The notes under the pieces: generated by a model | What the model saw: the letters and a program-made list of their open reading frames with translations, nothing else | The model's database searches: none | Told to the model about the DNA's origin: nothing | Made by a program: the position numbers and the translations under genes | Virus record (IMG/VR): IMGVR_UViG_3300010354_000152 | Span: 1 to 45,615 of that record | Direction: 5' to 3' (one strand) | Origin: a virus | DNA: 45,615 nucleotides | In this document: piece by piece, positions 1 to 11,600 of the stretch | Layout: each line of letters opens with the position of its first letter | Numbering within the stretch: the stretch's first letter is position 1

Positions 1-3000
1 GCTTTTTATGATATGTTCAAAACTTCAAGAGGTTGGGAAACTTTAGCTTCTGGTTTCTTCATGGGTATGTTTGCTGGACCTATGAATAAGTCTGTAGAGA
101 TGTTATCTGTAGGATATGATAAATACTTTAATCCTGAGCAATATGCTGAGTATAAAAGAATAAGAGAAGACTACGGTAAAAGAATAGTGAATACACTATC
201 TAGTGTAGACATGAATGAATTCTTTAACTCTAGAATCTGGAACTATGGTGTTCAAGGTTCTATGAGTGATTTAAGATTATCTGATAGTGAGAAAGTAAGT
301 AGAGATGCTCAAGATCAAGCATTCATAACTCAGATGAACACAGTTCTTGAGAATGACATGATGAATCTTTTTGTAGAAAATCTAGAAGCTTACAAAGGAC
401 TTACTGCTGAAGAATTTGAAGAAGCATTTCCTAATGTACCACAAGGAGAAGGAGCTAAATATATTGCTAAACTAGATGAAACAATTGCTAGAGCAAAAAA
501 TCTAGAGAAGAAATACAACGCTAATAAAGAAAGATTTCCTGATCCCATTAGTGCAAAAGATCTTGAAGGCTTAGATCCATCATCTAAAGAATATCAAAAT
601 GCTATGCTTTTAAATGAAGCATGGAAAGTAGCCAGATATAATAGTATATTCTTTAGTGAAACATTTGAGAATGTTACAAAGAGGATGTCAAGTATACTAG
701 ATTCTGTAGCTTCACAAAAGCTATTAAAGAATGCATCTAGTAATGATATCACAGTATTATTTGATCCTAGGTTACTTGCTAATCAAGCAGATATACTCCG
801 TGATGAGATAGACATGATGTCTAAAACTGAAGGTACTAAACCTAAAGACTTACTAGAAAGAAAACAAAAGCTTGAAGCTCTAGATAATTATGATAAAGCT
901 GTAAATACTTACTTGTCATTTACTATGACAAAAGAAGCTATAGCTGAGAAGTTTATTAACCGTGCTAAGATGCAAGGTAAAGAACTGTCAGATGAGGAGC
1001 TAGATAAACTTGTAGAATCAGAATTAGGTAAGAGAGATGAAGCAAGTCAAATGGAGGCAGCTAAACAATTAGAGATTGCGTACAAAGACTATTTAAGAAC
1101 TCTTGCTGGTCAAACTGGAGACTATGTATTTGATGAACAAATAGATGACTCCTTCATAAAACTAATAGATTACTATAAGCTTAGTGATGAAGCTAAGGTT
1201 ATGAATAAGTATGCTAATCTATTAATGAATCCTGGTGGGTTTCTAGAACAAGTAGAGCAGAACCAGAAATGGATGAGTGACCTCTATAATAATAGAAAAG
1301 AGTACTACCAAGAAATGGTTAAAGAAGCTATGAAAGCAAAGGAGGCAAATGATCTTCTTAACTTCTTAGCATCTAGAAATATATATGTAAGCTTAGATGA
1401 CTTTAATAAATTCTTAGAAACAGGAATTCTACCAGAGGAGTTTTATAATGATACAAACAATACTGTAATAAAAAGATCTAATCCTGAATACATTGAGTTA
1501 GCTAGAGCATTTATAAAGTTTAATGAATTAAACAAACAAGTTATAAAAGCTCAATCTGCTGATGAAACTCTGAGAGAAACTCTTAAGAATCTTGATGAGA
1601 AAATGATGGATGAGATTAATGCTCTTGAAAAGTTTGAAACAAGAGATGAGCTTGGTCCTATACCTATGAAGAAAAAAGGTATAAGGATCTCTGATGTAAT
1701 GGATAATGTAGAAGATGGTCAATATGCTGATCTTATCTACATGGAAGGTACTCAAGAAACTCAGATTACTGTATATAGAGATGGTGATGTACTTAAGTAC
1801 AATGATAAAGAAGGAGAGGAAGTTGATCCTAAACTTAAAACTAGATTTATCTCAGGTGTAAAGTATGAGATAAACATGAAACCAAATGAAGCTGAAGTAG
1901 AAGCTATTAAAGAAAAGTACAAAGCTTTAAAAGAACTTAAGGTAGAAGAGGCCTTAGAAGAAAAAGAAAAAGAACAGTTTGATGAAGAGAAGTTTGTAGA
2001 GATAACTCCTAGTACACCTATTGAACAGTTTCCTGAAAATCTGTATAATGATTTATATCATTTATTCCAAGATTATATTGAAAGAACAAAAATAGATGTT
2101 CAGGAAGATGAGTTTGATGATAGACTAATTAACTTCATAAAAACTAATAGTCTAGCTGCTGAAAAAATAGCTGAGTATAATAAAAATAAAAAGTTAGAAA
2201 TAGCAACTGCTCCAACTGGAGAAGTCATTGTACCTACTATAATGACAAGAGAAGGTGAAGAAGTTTCTGTAGATGAGTTGCCTGAAGAAGAGGTAAGAGC
2301 TTATCTAAATACTTTTATTGCTGAACTAAAAGTTCTGGAATCAAAAGAAAAAATAGAACCAGAAGAGCAGAACAGATTATATCAACTAAAAAGAGTAGTA
2401 GATGATTTACAGAAGTATGTAGATAGTATAGACAAATCTGAGTTTACTGAGAAGCAGCTTGCTACTATTGAAGTACTAGAGCAAATAAAAGAAAAGAATA
2501 AAGAGCTAGTAAGAACTCCTAATGGGTATATAATAGATGATACTCTTCATAGAAGAGTAACTACTGTTATTCAAAATCTAGCATCTAAAGGATATCAGTA
2601 TACAGATATTAGTAAAGTACGTATTGCATTTAACTCTACTATAGGTAAATCTGGACTAACAGAATCTACAGTAAAAGAGTTCATAACAAAACTGAGAGAT
2701 GAAGTACCAAAAGGATTTAGTGAATACACATATACAGAGCTTCAAGATGAATTACTATCTATAGCAAAACAACAAGCAACAACTACACCTACTAAAGACA
2801 TAGATGCTAAAAAAGCTGAAATAAGTGCTGCTCAAAAAGAATTAAAAGCTTTAGATGAAGGTACGCTTGGATTTACATATAAAATACCACTTGGAACAAG
2901 TAGATGGACTAAGAAAGGAGATAAGGTTACTCTTGTAAAATCTCAACGGGATAAGTATAATAGAGGTAAGGAAAGTTTCGAAATAATTTTATCAAATGGT

Positions 3001-5631
3001 AAGAAATCTGGTGCTACTGTAGATTGGAGACAAAGACCTACATCAGGATTCTTAGGTTTAGATGAAATACCTTTTGAAGCAAGGTATTCAGAAGATCCAA
3101 GAGTATTAGTTGAAAAAATAAATAAATTAGTACAAGAACTAGAAGCTTTAGAAAAACCTACTGAAACTATAGAAACTAAGAAAGCTGATATAGAAAAAGA
3201 AATATTAGGTTCTTTTGCCGATACAATTGAAAGAGTTATAAAAGGTAAGGGTCCTAGTAATGGAAGAACTACAAAAACAGAATTAACAAGCAAAGTTAGT
3301 TCTGATGGTCAACTAATGGTTTTTAAACACAAAACTACTTTTACGGATGATGGTAGTACTGTAGGTACTGCAGGACTTTCAATGACTGTTCAAGAATTTA
3401 AAGAACAGTTTTATCCTATGCTTACAGCAGAAGAAATAGAAGATTTTGAAAATGCATTAGAAGCGTATGGGCAAGATAATAAAATATTTTTTAAAGAATT
3501 AAGAGTAGGTACCTCAAAAGCTATGGGTAAATTAAAAGGTCAGCTTAATCTTGATATAATGATAGGTATAGGGAATGACTATGGGTTTACTCTTACTAAG
3601 AGATTAAATGATGCAGAACTAGCTGCTTTAGAAGGAGATGTTAGTAATAAAGTTGAAATAGATAAATTAAATGCTGAAAGAAAAGAGAAGCTAGATCAAG
3701 TAGTTAGAAATCAGGGCTTATCAGGAAAAAATGGAAAAATAACAACAAAAGCACAAGCAGAAGAGCAAAACATTGTAACTGATGTAATGCAAGAAGAGTT
3801 TGATAAAATTAATGCTAAGTATAAAGAAGAACTTGATGCTTTAGAACAAGCACCTGCAAACCAAGTAGATAGAAAACCTGCAGCTAAACCTCAGTTACTT
3901 ACTAAAGATGAATTAAGAAAACTTGTTGAAAATCTAGTACAGGAAAAAACATATGAAGATTCTAGAGTAGCTGGTAACTATGTAGATAAAGCTATTAGAG
4001 ATTTCTTTGCTGGCAGAACTCCTGAGTTTAATGAAAACTATATTACTAAAGAAGCATATGATGCTTTATTTGGTGATCCTGCAGCAGTAGATGCACAAGG
4101 TAATAGAACAAGTGTTGGTTATTTAGAGCAAGCCAAACAAAGACTTCAAGAACAAGGACTGTATCTTTACTCAGAAGGACTTGTATTAAATGATTCTGAT
4201 GCTGCAGTAGCTGGAGAGATTGACCTTATAATGGTTGATAGAGAAGGTAAGGTATATATAGTGGATGTTAAAACAGGGGACTCTAGAAAATGGGGTAACT
4301 TTAATGTACCTAATAATGAGTTCTCCAAGAAAGAAGACTATGAGTTACAACAAACAACTTACTCAAATCTTCTATTTAACATGACCGGACTTGAGTCTTT
4401 AGTATCATTAATGCCTATTGAGATTAGTAAAGACCCAGAAACAGGAAAGATACTTACAGCGTCTGCACCAAAAGCTACAGGATTATTAAAACCTGATTCA
4501 TTCAGAATTCCATTAAGTAAACAAACTAAACCTTCTGTAACTACTAAAACTCTTACTGATGTACAGAAAGCTGAACTTAAAAGTTTAGGATTTACTGATG
4601 CTCAAATAGAACTATTAAAACAACCTGAAGTTGATAAACTACTAGATACTGAATTGAGATCTGATGTAATGATTGAAGATCTTAAGAAGAAGTATAAAAA
4701 TGCAGATCAAGTATTAGGTAAAACAATACAAGAAAGAGTAGATACTATTGTACCTAGAAAAGGTAAAGAAACATCAATTATTCAGACAGGTAGACCTGTA
4801 TCAGATGACACTGTAAAGAAACTAAAAAGACTTGGTTTCACAGATCAAATGATTGGTATAATGAGTGCTGAAGATATTGAGACAGCAAAGAAGATACGTA
4901 ATAAAGCTGATGCTAAATCTTTGATAGACAAGTACACTGAGTTACTACCTAATGAAGGTTCTGAAGGAGATCAAGCACCACCTAAGAATGCTGGTAATGC
5001 AAATCAAGAATCAAAAGAAGATATAGAGTTAAGACAATTTAGAAATGGCATAAGAAAATTCATATCAAAAATGGATCTTATTGCACTAGAAAAGTATGAA
5101 GCTGAGACAGTAGCAGATCTTATTAAGAATAAAAAAATATCTGCTGAATCTGCAATTGTTGCATCAGAAGAAATACAAGCAAGAAAAGAAGAACTTAAAG
5201 CAGGTCAACCATCTGAAGCTACACCAATTACTATTAAAAAAGGTGCTGAGTATATAGTAAAACGTACTATCTTTGAGACAAGAAATCCAAACAATATTTT
5301 TGCATCATCAGATGATACAGTAAGAGTAGTAAGTTCTACTGAAAATAAAGTAGTATTAAAGAATAATACGAACAATCAAAAGACTCTAAGCTTTGAAGAG
5401 TTCAATAAAATGCTTATATTAAAAGAAGACGTAATGCAACCTAGGACTGATATAAAAGAAACCTTAACACCAGATGAATCTTCTTTTGTTGAAGAGTCTA
5501 ATACTGCTGCAATTGATTTACTAGATAATCAAGCAAAAATGGCAGAGCTTCAAAAAGAAGCAGAAGACTCTAAGATAGAAGATTTAGAGGATGATTACTA
5601 TGATATTATTAATGACTGTCCAGTAAAATGA
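1..5631 (+). CDS. Giant virion-type protein, 5'-truncated, with PD-(D/E)XK nuclease domain
   Basis: The frame is open to base 1 (codons GCT TTT TAT GAT precede the ATG at 13) and that ATG has no leader, so the gene very probably starts outside the window. Residue numbers count from base 13. Most of the 1872 residues are charged and helical, with long Lys/Glu-rich coiled-coil-like stretches. At about 1300-1470 lies a RecB/Cas4-like PD-(D/E)XK nuclease domain: GEID (D1404), the DVKTG core (D1418, K1420) and a QxxxY motif (Q1446, Y1450). Two similar helical units with LGFTD follow at about 1517-1560 and 1597-1640. The N-terminal visible part is hydrophobic and aromatic. The TGA stop overlaps the next ATG (ATGA), so translation is coupled to the RNA polymerase protein. 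I infer a virion or ejected protein from its position; the nuclease call rests on motifs. Confidence 0.82.
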   Translation, partial: AFYDMFKTSRGWETLASGFFMGMFAGPMNKSVEMLSVGYDKYFNPEQYAEYKRIREDYGKRIVNTLSSVDMNEFFNSRIWNYGVQGSMSDLRLSDSEKVSRDAQDQAFITQMNTVLENDMMNLFVENLEAYKGLTAEEFEEAFPNVPQGEGAKYIAKLDETIARAKNLEKKYNANKERFPDPISAKDLEGLDPSSKEYQNAMLLNEAWKVARYNSIFFSETFENVTKRMSSILDSVASQKLLKNASSNDITVLFDPRLLANQADILRDEIDMMSKTEGTKPKDLLERKQKLEALDNYDKAVNTYLSFTMTKEAIAEKFINRAKMQGKELSDEELDKLVESELGKRDEASQMEAAKQLEIAYKDYLRTLAGQTGDYVFDEQIDDSFIKLIDYYKLSDEAKVMNKYANLLMNPGGFLEQVEQNQKWMSDLYNNRKEYYQEMVKEAMKAKEANDLLNFLASRNIYVSLDDFNKFLETGILPEEFYNDTNNTVIKRSNPEYIELARAFIKFNELNKQVIKAQSADETLRETLKNLDEKMMDEINALEKFETRDELGPIPMKKKGIRISDVMDNVEDGQYADLIYMEGTQETQITVYRDGDVLKYNDKEGEEVDPKLKTRFISGVKYEINMKPNEAEVEAIKEKYKALKELKVEEALEEKEKEQFDEEKFVEITPSTPIEQFPENLYNDLYHLFQDYIERTKIDVQEDEFDDRLINFIKTNSLAAEKIAEYNKNKKLEIATAPTGEVIVPTIMTREGEEVSVDELPEEEVRAYLNTFIAELKVLESKEKIEPEEQNRLYQLKRVVDDLQKYVDSIDKSEFTEKQLATIEVLEQIKEKNKELVRTPNGYIIDDTLHRRVTTVIQNLASKGYQYTDISKVRIAFNSTIGKSGLTESTVKEFITKLRDEVPKGFSEYTYTELQDELLSIAKQQATTTPTKDIDAKKAEISAAQKELKALDEGTLGFTYKIPLGTSRWTKKGDKVTLVKSQRDKYNRGKESFEIILSNGKKSGATVDWRQRPTSGFLGLDEIPFEARYSEDPRVLVEKINKLVQELEALEKPTETIETKKADIEKEILGSFADTIERVIKGKGPSNGRTTKTELTSKVSSDGQLMVFKHKTTFTDDGSTVGTAGLSMTVQEFKEQFYPMLTAEEIEDFENALEAYGQDNKIFFKELRVGTSKAMGKLKGQLNLDIMIGIGNDYGFTLTKRLNDAELAALEGDVSNKVEIDKLNAERKEKLDQVVRNQGLSGKNGKITTKAQAEEQNIVTDVMQEEFDKINAKYKEELDALEQAPANQVDRKPAAKPQLLTKDELRKLVENLVQEKTYEDSRVAGNYVDKAIRDFFAGRTPEFNENYITKEAYDALFGDPAAVDAQGNRTSVGYLEQAKQRLQEQGLYLYSEGLVLNDSDAAVAGEIDLIMVDREGKVYIVDVKTGDSRKWGNFNVPNNEFSKKEDYELQQTTYSNLLFNMTGLESLVSLMPIEISKDPETGKILTASAPKATGLLKPDSFRIPLSKQTKPSVTTKTLTDVQKAELKSLGFTDAQIELLKQPEVDKLLDTELRSDVMIEDLKKKYKNADQVLGKTIQERVDTIVPRKGKETSIIQTGRPVSDDTVKKLKRLGFTDQMIGIMSAEDIETAKKIRNKADAKSLIDKYTELLPNEGSEGDQAPPKNAGNANQESKEDIELRQFRNGIRKFISKMDLIALEKYEAETVADLIKNKKISAESAIVASEEIQARKEELKAGQPSEATPITIKKGAEYIVKRTIFETRNPNNIFASSDDTVRVVSSTENKVVLKNNTNNQKTLSFEEFNKMLILKEDVMQPRTDIKETLTPDESSFVEESNTAAIDLLDNQAKMAELQKEAEDSKIEDLEDDYYDIINDCPVK

Positions 5632-8600
5632 AAATTACCTGTGCTCTTTCACCCTCTCAATTAGAGAAGCTATATAAACTTGTTTATAAAAATATAATCA
5701 CTGCAGTAGAAAAAGGAGATAAGACATTTGATCCTGAAGCCTATATGCAAGATCTATTTAATAGAACAGCAGAAAGATCTTCAGAAGATAATGCTGCTAA
5801 GTTTATACAACAAGTTCCGTTAATTCTAGCATCAATACAAGCTACTCCTAAAGTATTCAGGAGCGGTATTACTTTCCCTAAAGATTTTGATCTTAGAGAA
5901 TTAGATGCTAGATATACTGATGTTGAAAAAGGTATAGGTGAAATACTAAATGACTTCGGATCTTCTAATAAAGATGACCTTAGACTAAAGTCTTTAACAA
6001 GTGATAGGAACCAATTTGAGCCTGTACAAGGTGAGGATGAAAAACAGGAGATACCATCAGCACCAAGACTTACTTCTTTTAATCCTAATACAGGAACATT
6101 AATAGAGTTTCAACCTACAAAAACTTCAGAGAAAGAAAAAGATGTTTTATTCCAAGAGTCTTTAAATCAAAATAGATCTACTATTTATACTACTATAAAT
6201 AGATTAAGAGATGCTGTAGATCCAACAACTCAACTAGTAACAGATCTAGTATACCAGAATAGAACATTAAAACTAAAAGCTGTACCTCTTGAATCTATTG
6301 ATCCTGATTTGCTTGATACCACAACCTTGAAAGCAATAGAAAGGTCTCAGATAATGAAAGCTAAAAAGCAGACACAAGCTAATGTAGTTCAAACAGATAA
6401 TATTGTTGCGCTTGTAATAATTGATGATAAGACTGGAGAGTATGTAAAGTTTGATGAAACAGGGGACATAACAGAAAATGTAGAAGGTAAAATTGTATAT
6501 CAGTTTCTAAGACCTATTGCTCAAACAGAAGATGGTAAATATGTAGTTACAGATTTCTTTACTAAAGAAAGAAGAATTGCTAAACCAGAAGTAGTTGCAG
6601 AAAGAAGCTACTTTGATGAAATGGGTATTACCAAAGAAGAGTATATTAAACAAGTAGATAAAGAACAGCAAGAAGATTTTAAGAAAATAGAAGAGCTAAG
6701 AAGAAGAGCTTTAGCAGGTGAAGATATAAGACTCTCTATAGTTAATGTTACAGATGGTGTTGCTCCAGGATTAACTGGGATTAGAGTAAACATCAATAGG
6801 ATTAATGAAAATTACTATGGAGATCTTAGTTGGGATAAGATATTTAAAACAGTAGAGATTCTTAAAAAGGAACAAAATGGTGTAGATGAAGGAAGAGCTG
6901 TTGTACAAATTAAAGGAAATAAATATACTTTAGATAGAATTGATATTCCAAAAGATAAATCAAGAGAACTATCCTATGTACTAACTAATCCTAATATACC
7001 ATTTGAAACAAGACTAAGATTCTATCAGCAGTTCTTTGGGGACAAGATGGGAGATACGGTTGTCAGTCATAAGATAGCATATAACCCAGATACAAAAGAG
7101 TTTAAAATCTCTTTATACAAAGAAACTTTTGCTCAAAACAAAAATAGAATAGATCCTAAACCTATAGATATATCTAATGCTGCACTTCTTAAAAGAACAC
7201 CAGAGCAACTAGAGGCATTAAGATTCAATATAGAAAAAAGAATTAATCAGGGTAAATCTTCTGTAGCAGGTACATTCTATGCAGCTAAGATGGGATACTC
7301 ATCTGATTTATTTAAAGGTAAACTACCTTTCTTTACATATAATGTTGATACAGAAGAATTTACTCCTGCAAGTTATGTTGATTTTATAACATCACTTAAT
7401 CCTCAAGTAGATACATCACTTCAAGGAACTGAAAGCTTTAATGCAGCTATAGTATTTAACATGCCTTCAGCTATTGAAAGTATGATTGAAAAAACAAATG
7501 AAGAGCTTGCTAAAGAAAAGACTGATCCTGAACTCAGCGCAAAACAAAATAAGGATGACCTGGTTTCATATCTTAAATCTGTTGGTGATGCTGAGACAGT
7601 AATAGTTAATAGTGTAAATATTACTGAGAATAAAAAAGGTAGCACATTAACATTTGAATCACCATCTAATGGTTCCTTAATTACAGTAGGATTAGACTTT
7701 GAAGCTATTGATAAAAACTTAATTCCTTCTGTCAATGATGTTATAACATTAGGAATGACAACTGTTGAAACAGATGCTATATATGTAGAAGATGTAATTG
7801 AAGTATTTAGTAATGAGAATTCAATTGGATATGTAAGAGAAACAACTACTCCACAGGAAAGATTAGAAAGAGAAACAGTATACAGACAAAGGAAGCAAGA
7901 AATTCTAGCTCAAAGATTAGCTGAAGAAAAAGAAAAGCTGAATCCTACAAATGTTACTCAACCATCTGATACTCCAACAAAAACTGGTAAGAAAACTAAA
8001 ATTGATCCTAACAAGTTTGCTGGACTTAATAGAAGTAATTTACTAGATAATGGAGTTACTGAAGCGCAATTAGCAGCTGCAGAGAAATGGTGGACTACTC
8101 ATCCTATGAATAAAGTAATATCATTAGAACATCTTACTAACATTGTTAATTCAAATGCTTTTGCAAGATTTGCAGTTGCTGCTAAGAATCTTAATGATCC
8201 TACTTTACTAGGTAAGATAAGTCTATTTAAAGGGGGTAGTCTAGTTGATATCTATCATGAATCATGGCATGCTTTCTCACAGTTATATCTAACTAGAGAA
8301 GAAAAGATAAAGCTTTATGAAGAAGTAAGGAGAACAACTCCAAAACTTGCTGATGCTACTTATTTAGAAATAGAAGAAGAGTTAGCAGAAGACTTTAGAT
8401 CTTATGCTAAGAATCAAAGTGTAAAGAAAAATTCACCAGTAAGAAACTCTATATTTAGAATAATACTAAACTTGATAAGAACTCTATTTGGTAAGAAACC
8501 TGCTAGTCAAGAAGCATCAAATAATTTATCTGATAACACTGTTGTAAAAGAGTTATATGATAAACTATTTTTTGCTGGTCAAAATCCTAATCTATTAAAT

Positions 8601-11600
8601 GATTACACTCCTTTAATAGATAATGTCAGATGGGATCTTCTAAACAGAGGACCTCAAAGAGTTGACAATAGAAAAGAACAAGCCTTAAGTAAAGCAGATG
8701 CAGACCTAGCTGTAAGTAGTACAGACTCTATAATGTCAGAATACATAGATGAGATTCATGACATGAGAAAAGATGCTGGTGGTACTAGTTTAAAATCAGG
8801 TAGCATAGCTTTGTTTTCAAGTCAAGTAGGAGAAGATGGTATAACTAATAAAGAAAGACTTTATGAATATGCTAAAGATGCATTTGAAGAGCAGCTTGAT
8901 TATTGGAAAAAGGAGTTAGGAACTATTTCTAAAGCTAAGTTTAATACATTAAAAACTGTAGAGGAGTTAGAGAAAAATGCCATAGGCATTATGAAAAGTG
9001 ATAAAGGTAGAGATAAATACTTTTTTCTAACCTCTCAAGTAGAAAACTTTGAAAACCTCAATCCTGAATTAAGAAGAGGACAGAGAGTAAAAGGTCAAGC
9101 ATACTTTAATATAGATATAGTTGGAGACTTCTATTCTCATAAGAGTATTAAGATAGGTGATGAGCCTGTAGATATTGTACTTGTATCAGATGTAAGAGAT
9201 GCACAGATACAGTATGATAATTATATAAAAGGTGGAGCTCAAGAATTTACTTCTTTTGAACAAAAAGATCAACCTGAATTAACTCCACTTACTCCAGAAA
9301 AACAAGCTATACAAAATAAGGTAAGACTTATTGAAAAGGTATTAGAAAACTGGGGTGATGCAAATACAGGTTTTGTTAAGTACCATATGGAAAACAGTGA
9401 CTTTGATATTGTCAAAGAAACATTTGTTGAAGTAGAATATGATGAAGAAGGTATAGAGCAAGATGAAACAAGCCCTGAAGATGGTAAAGGTTCTGATGAT
9501 ACCTTTAATGATAAGACAGGTAAAATTTCATTAGAGAAACTGGCTAATAAAGAAACTATCTATCTACTTAAAAGCTTATTCAAGATTGATAGGAAGACAG
9601 GTAAAACTATCAAAGACCCACTTGGATTTAAGCAACGTGCTGATTATAGAGAAGTATGGAACTCTGTTGTTAGAGCAATGGGTGGTGAAAAAGATAGAGT
9701 TAAAGCTTATCAAAAACTAAAAGCTGCTGTAGCTCATACTCCTGAGTTACAACAACTTATAGAGAAAAAGTTTCCTGCTCCTGAAGGAATTACAAATCCA
9801 TATGAGTTTAATATAAGTGGATCATTCTGGCAGACTTTTTCTAGACCAAGAGTTCCTTATATACAGCTTACTGCATATATGAATGTAGTTGAAGATCCTT
9901 TTACTGGTCGTCAGAGAATAGGTTCTATAAATACTGAAGTTACTACTGCATCAGTTGAGGTAAGCTCCACTCTTAGAAAGTTTGAGAACAAGTATAAAAC
10001 AGATCTCAATAATAACTTTGTTGTTAGAACAGTTAACAATGAAACTCTTTTAAAAGTACAGGATGTAGTAAAAGAATTTGCTAATAAGAAAACAGCAGAA
10101 CTCAATACTGCTAGCTTATTTAATTTTGCAAGATCAATTGGTTTCTACCTGGATGATTTAATCTCAATAAAGCAAGAGCTTAAAAAGAATAAAGATAAAT
10201 ACGGTTTAGAGTATCTATATGATGTTGTAAAAGAGTTTGGTAAGATAGAAGCTGCTGGTGTAAATGCATCAGAACAACAGTCTAAGAAACTACTAGAGTT
10301 TAAAAGAAATCCTATAAAGGTATTATCTAGTGAGATTCCTGCAGGTATACTTGGTGGACCTTTTACTAACAAGTCAGTAAACATGACTTCTAATGTTAAA
10401 AGATTAGCTGAGTTACAGATTGAACTGGGTGTGGATTCTTCTAACTATTCTGTATTTAGTGCTGATAGAAATAAGGTATTTGAGTTTATTAATGACCACT
10501 CTATAAGTAGAATGGTTGATGCTATGAATTCAGCAGAAAAATTACCTGAGTTATTTACAGGTACTAAGTTCCAGTATATGAACTTCTTAGACTGGAATAA
10601 GAATACCTTTACAAAGAAGTCACAGATAATCAGATCTTTATTTGACTTTACTGATCCAGAGTATGCTAAGAGACAAGGTAGAACTCTTAAATTATTTAAT
10701 GACTCTGGTACTCAAGCTATTATAAATCAGAATGGTAAAACAGAATTCTTTACAGGTACAAATACCACAGCTCAAGATATAAACGGTAAGTTTATTCAAG
10801 AGCTTCACATGTTACTTAAAGGTGGAGTACAAGAGTTTATCAGACATGCCTCAAAGAAAACTGCACAAGGAGTAAAGATTGATGGTGGTATAATAGGTGG
10901 TATAGAAAAGGGAATAGACCCTAATCTATATGTAGATATCAATATGTTTGGACCAGAAGGTAATGGTGTAAACTATGCTTTCAATCAGATAATACTACCT
11001 TATATAACAGTAGAGTTTGATAGAATTCAAAAGTTCAAAGCAAACAAAGAGAAGTACCTAAACTACTTAGGCTATAATACTAGAGTTGGTGGTACTAAAC
11101 AGAATCCTATTTACTCAGGAGAGGTCTTTACTGCATTTGATAATGTCCTTACTAAATCTGTAAAAGAAAAATTATATAATTTACCTCAAGGAACAGATCT
11201 TATTACCTACTTAAAAACTAATCCTAACTTAAGATTAGAGATTCAAAGAGATGTAGAAGCTTACTTTAAACAGCAGACTCTAGAGAATATTGATATGCTT
11301 GAGCAAAACAAGTTTATTGATAAAACTCTTTTTGAGAAAATTGGAATACCTATTCCAGCAAATGAAACAAAAGAACAAAGACTAACAAGAGAAAAAGAAG
11401 GTGAAGCAATTCTTGTTAAAGCTTATACATATAACTCTTGGATTCACAACTTTGAAACAATTCATCTCTTTTATGGTGACATGGCTCAGTTCAATCACAT
11501 AAAAGAAGAATTACATAAAAGGAATACAGGTTCTACATCTGGTGGTATTAAGTTCCTAGCAGATGAGTATGCACAGAGTTTCATTAATGAAAGCTTTAAC

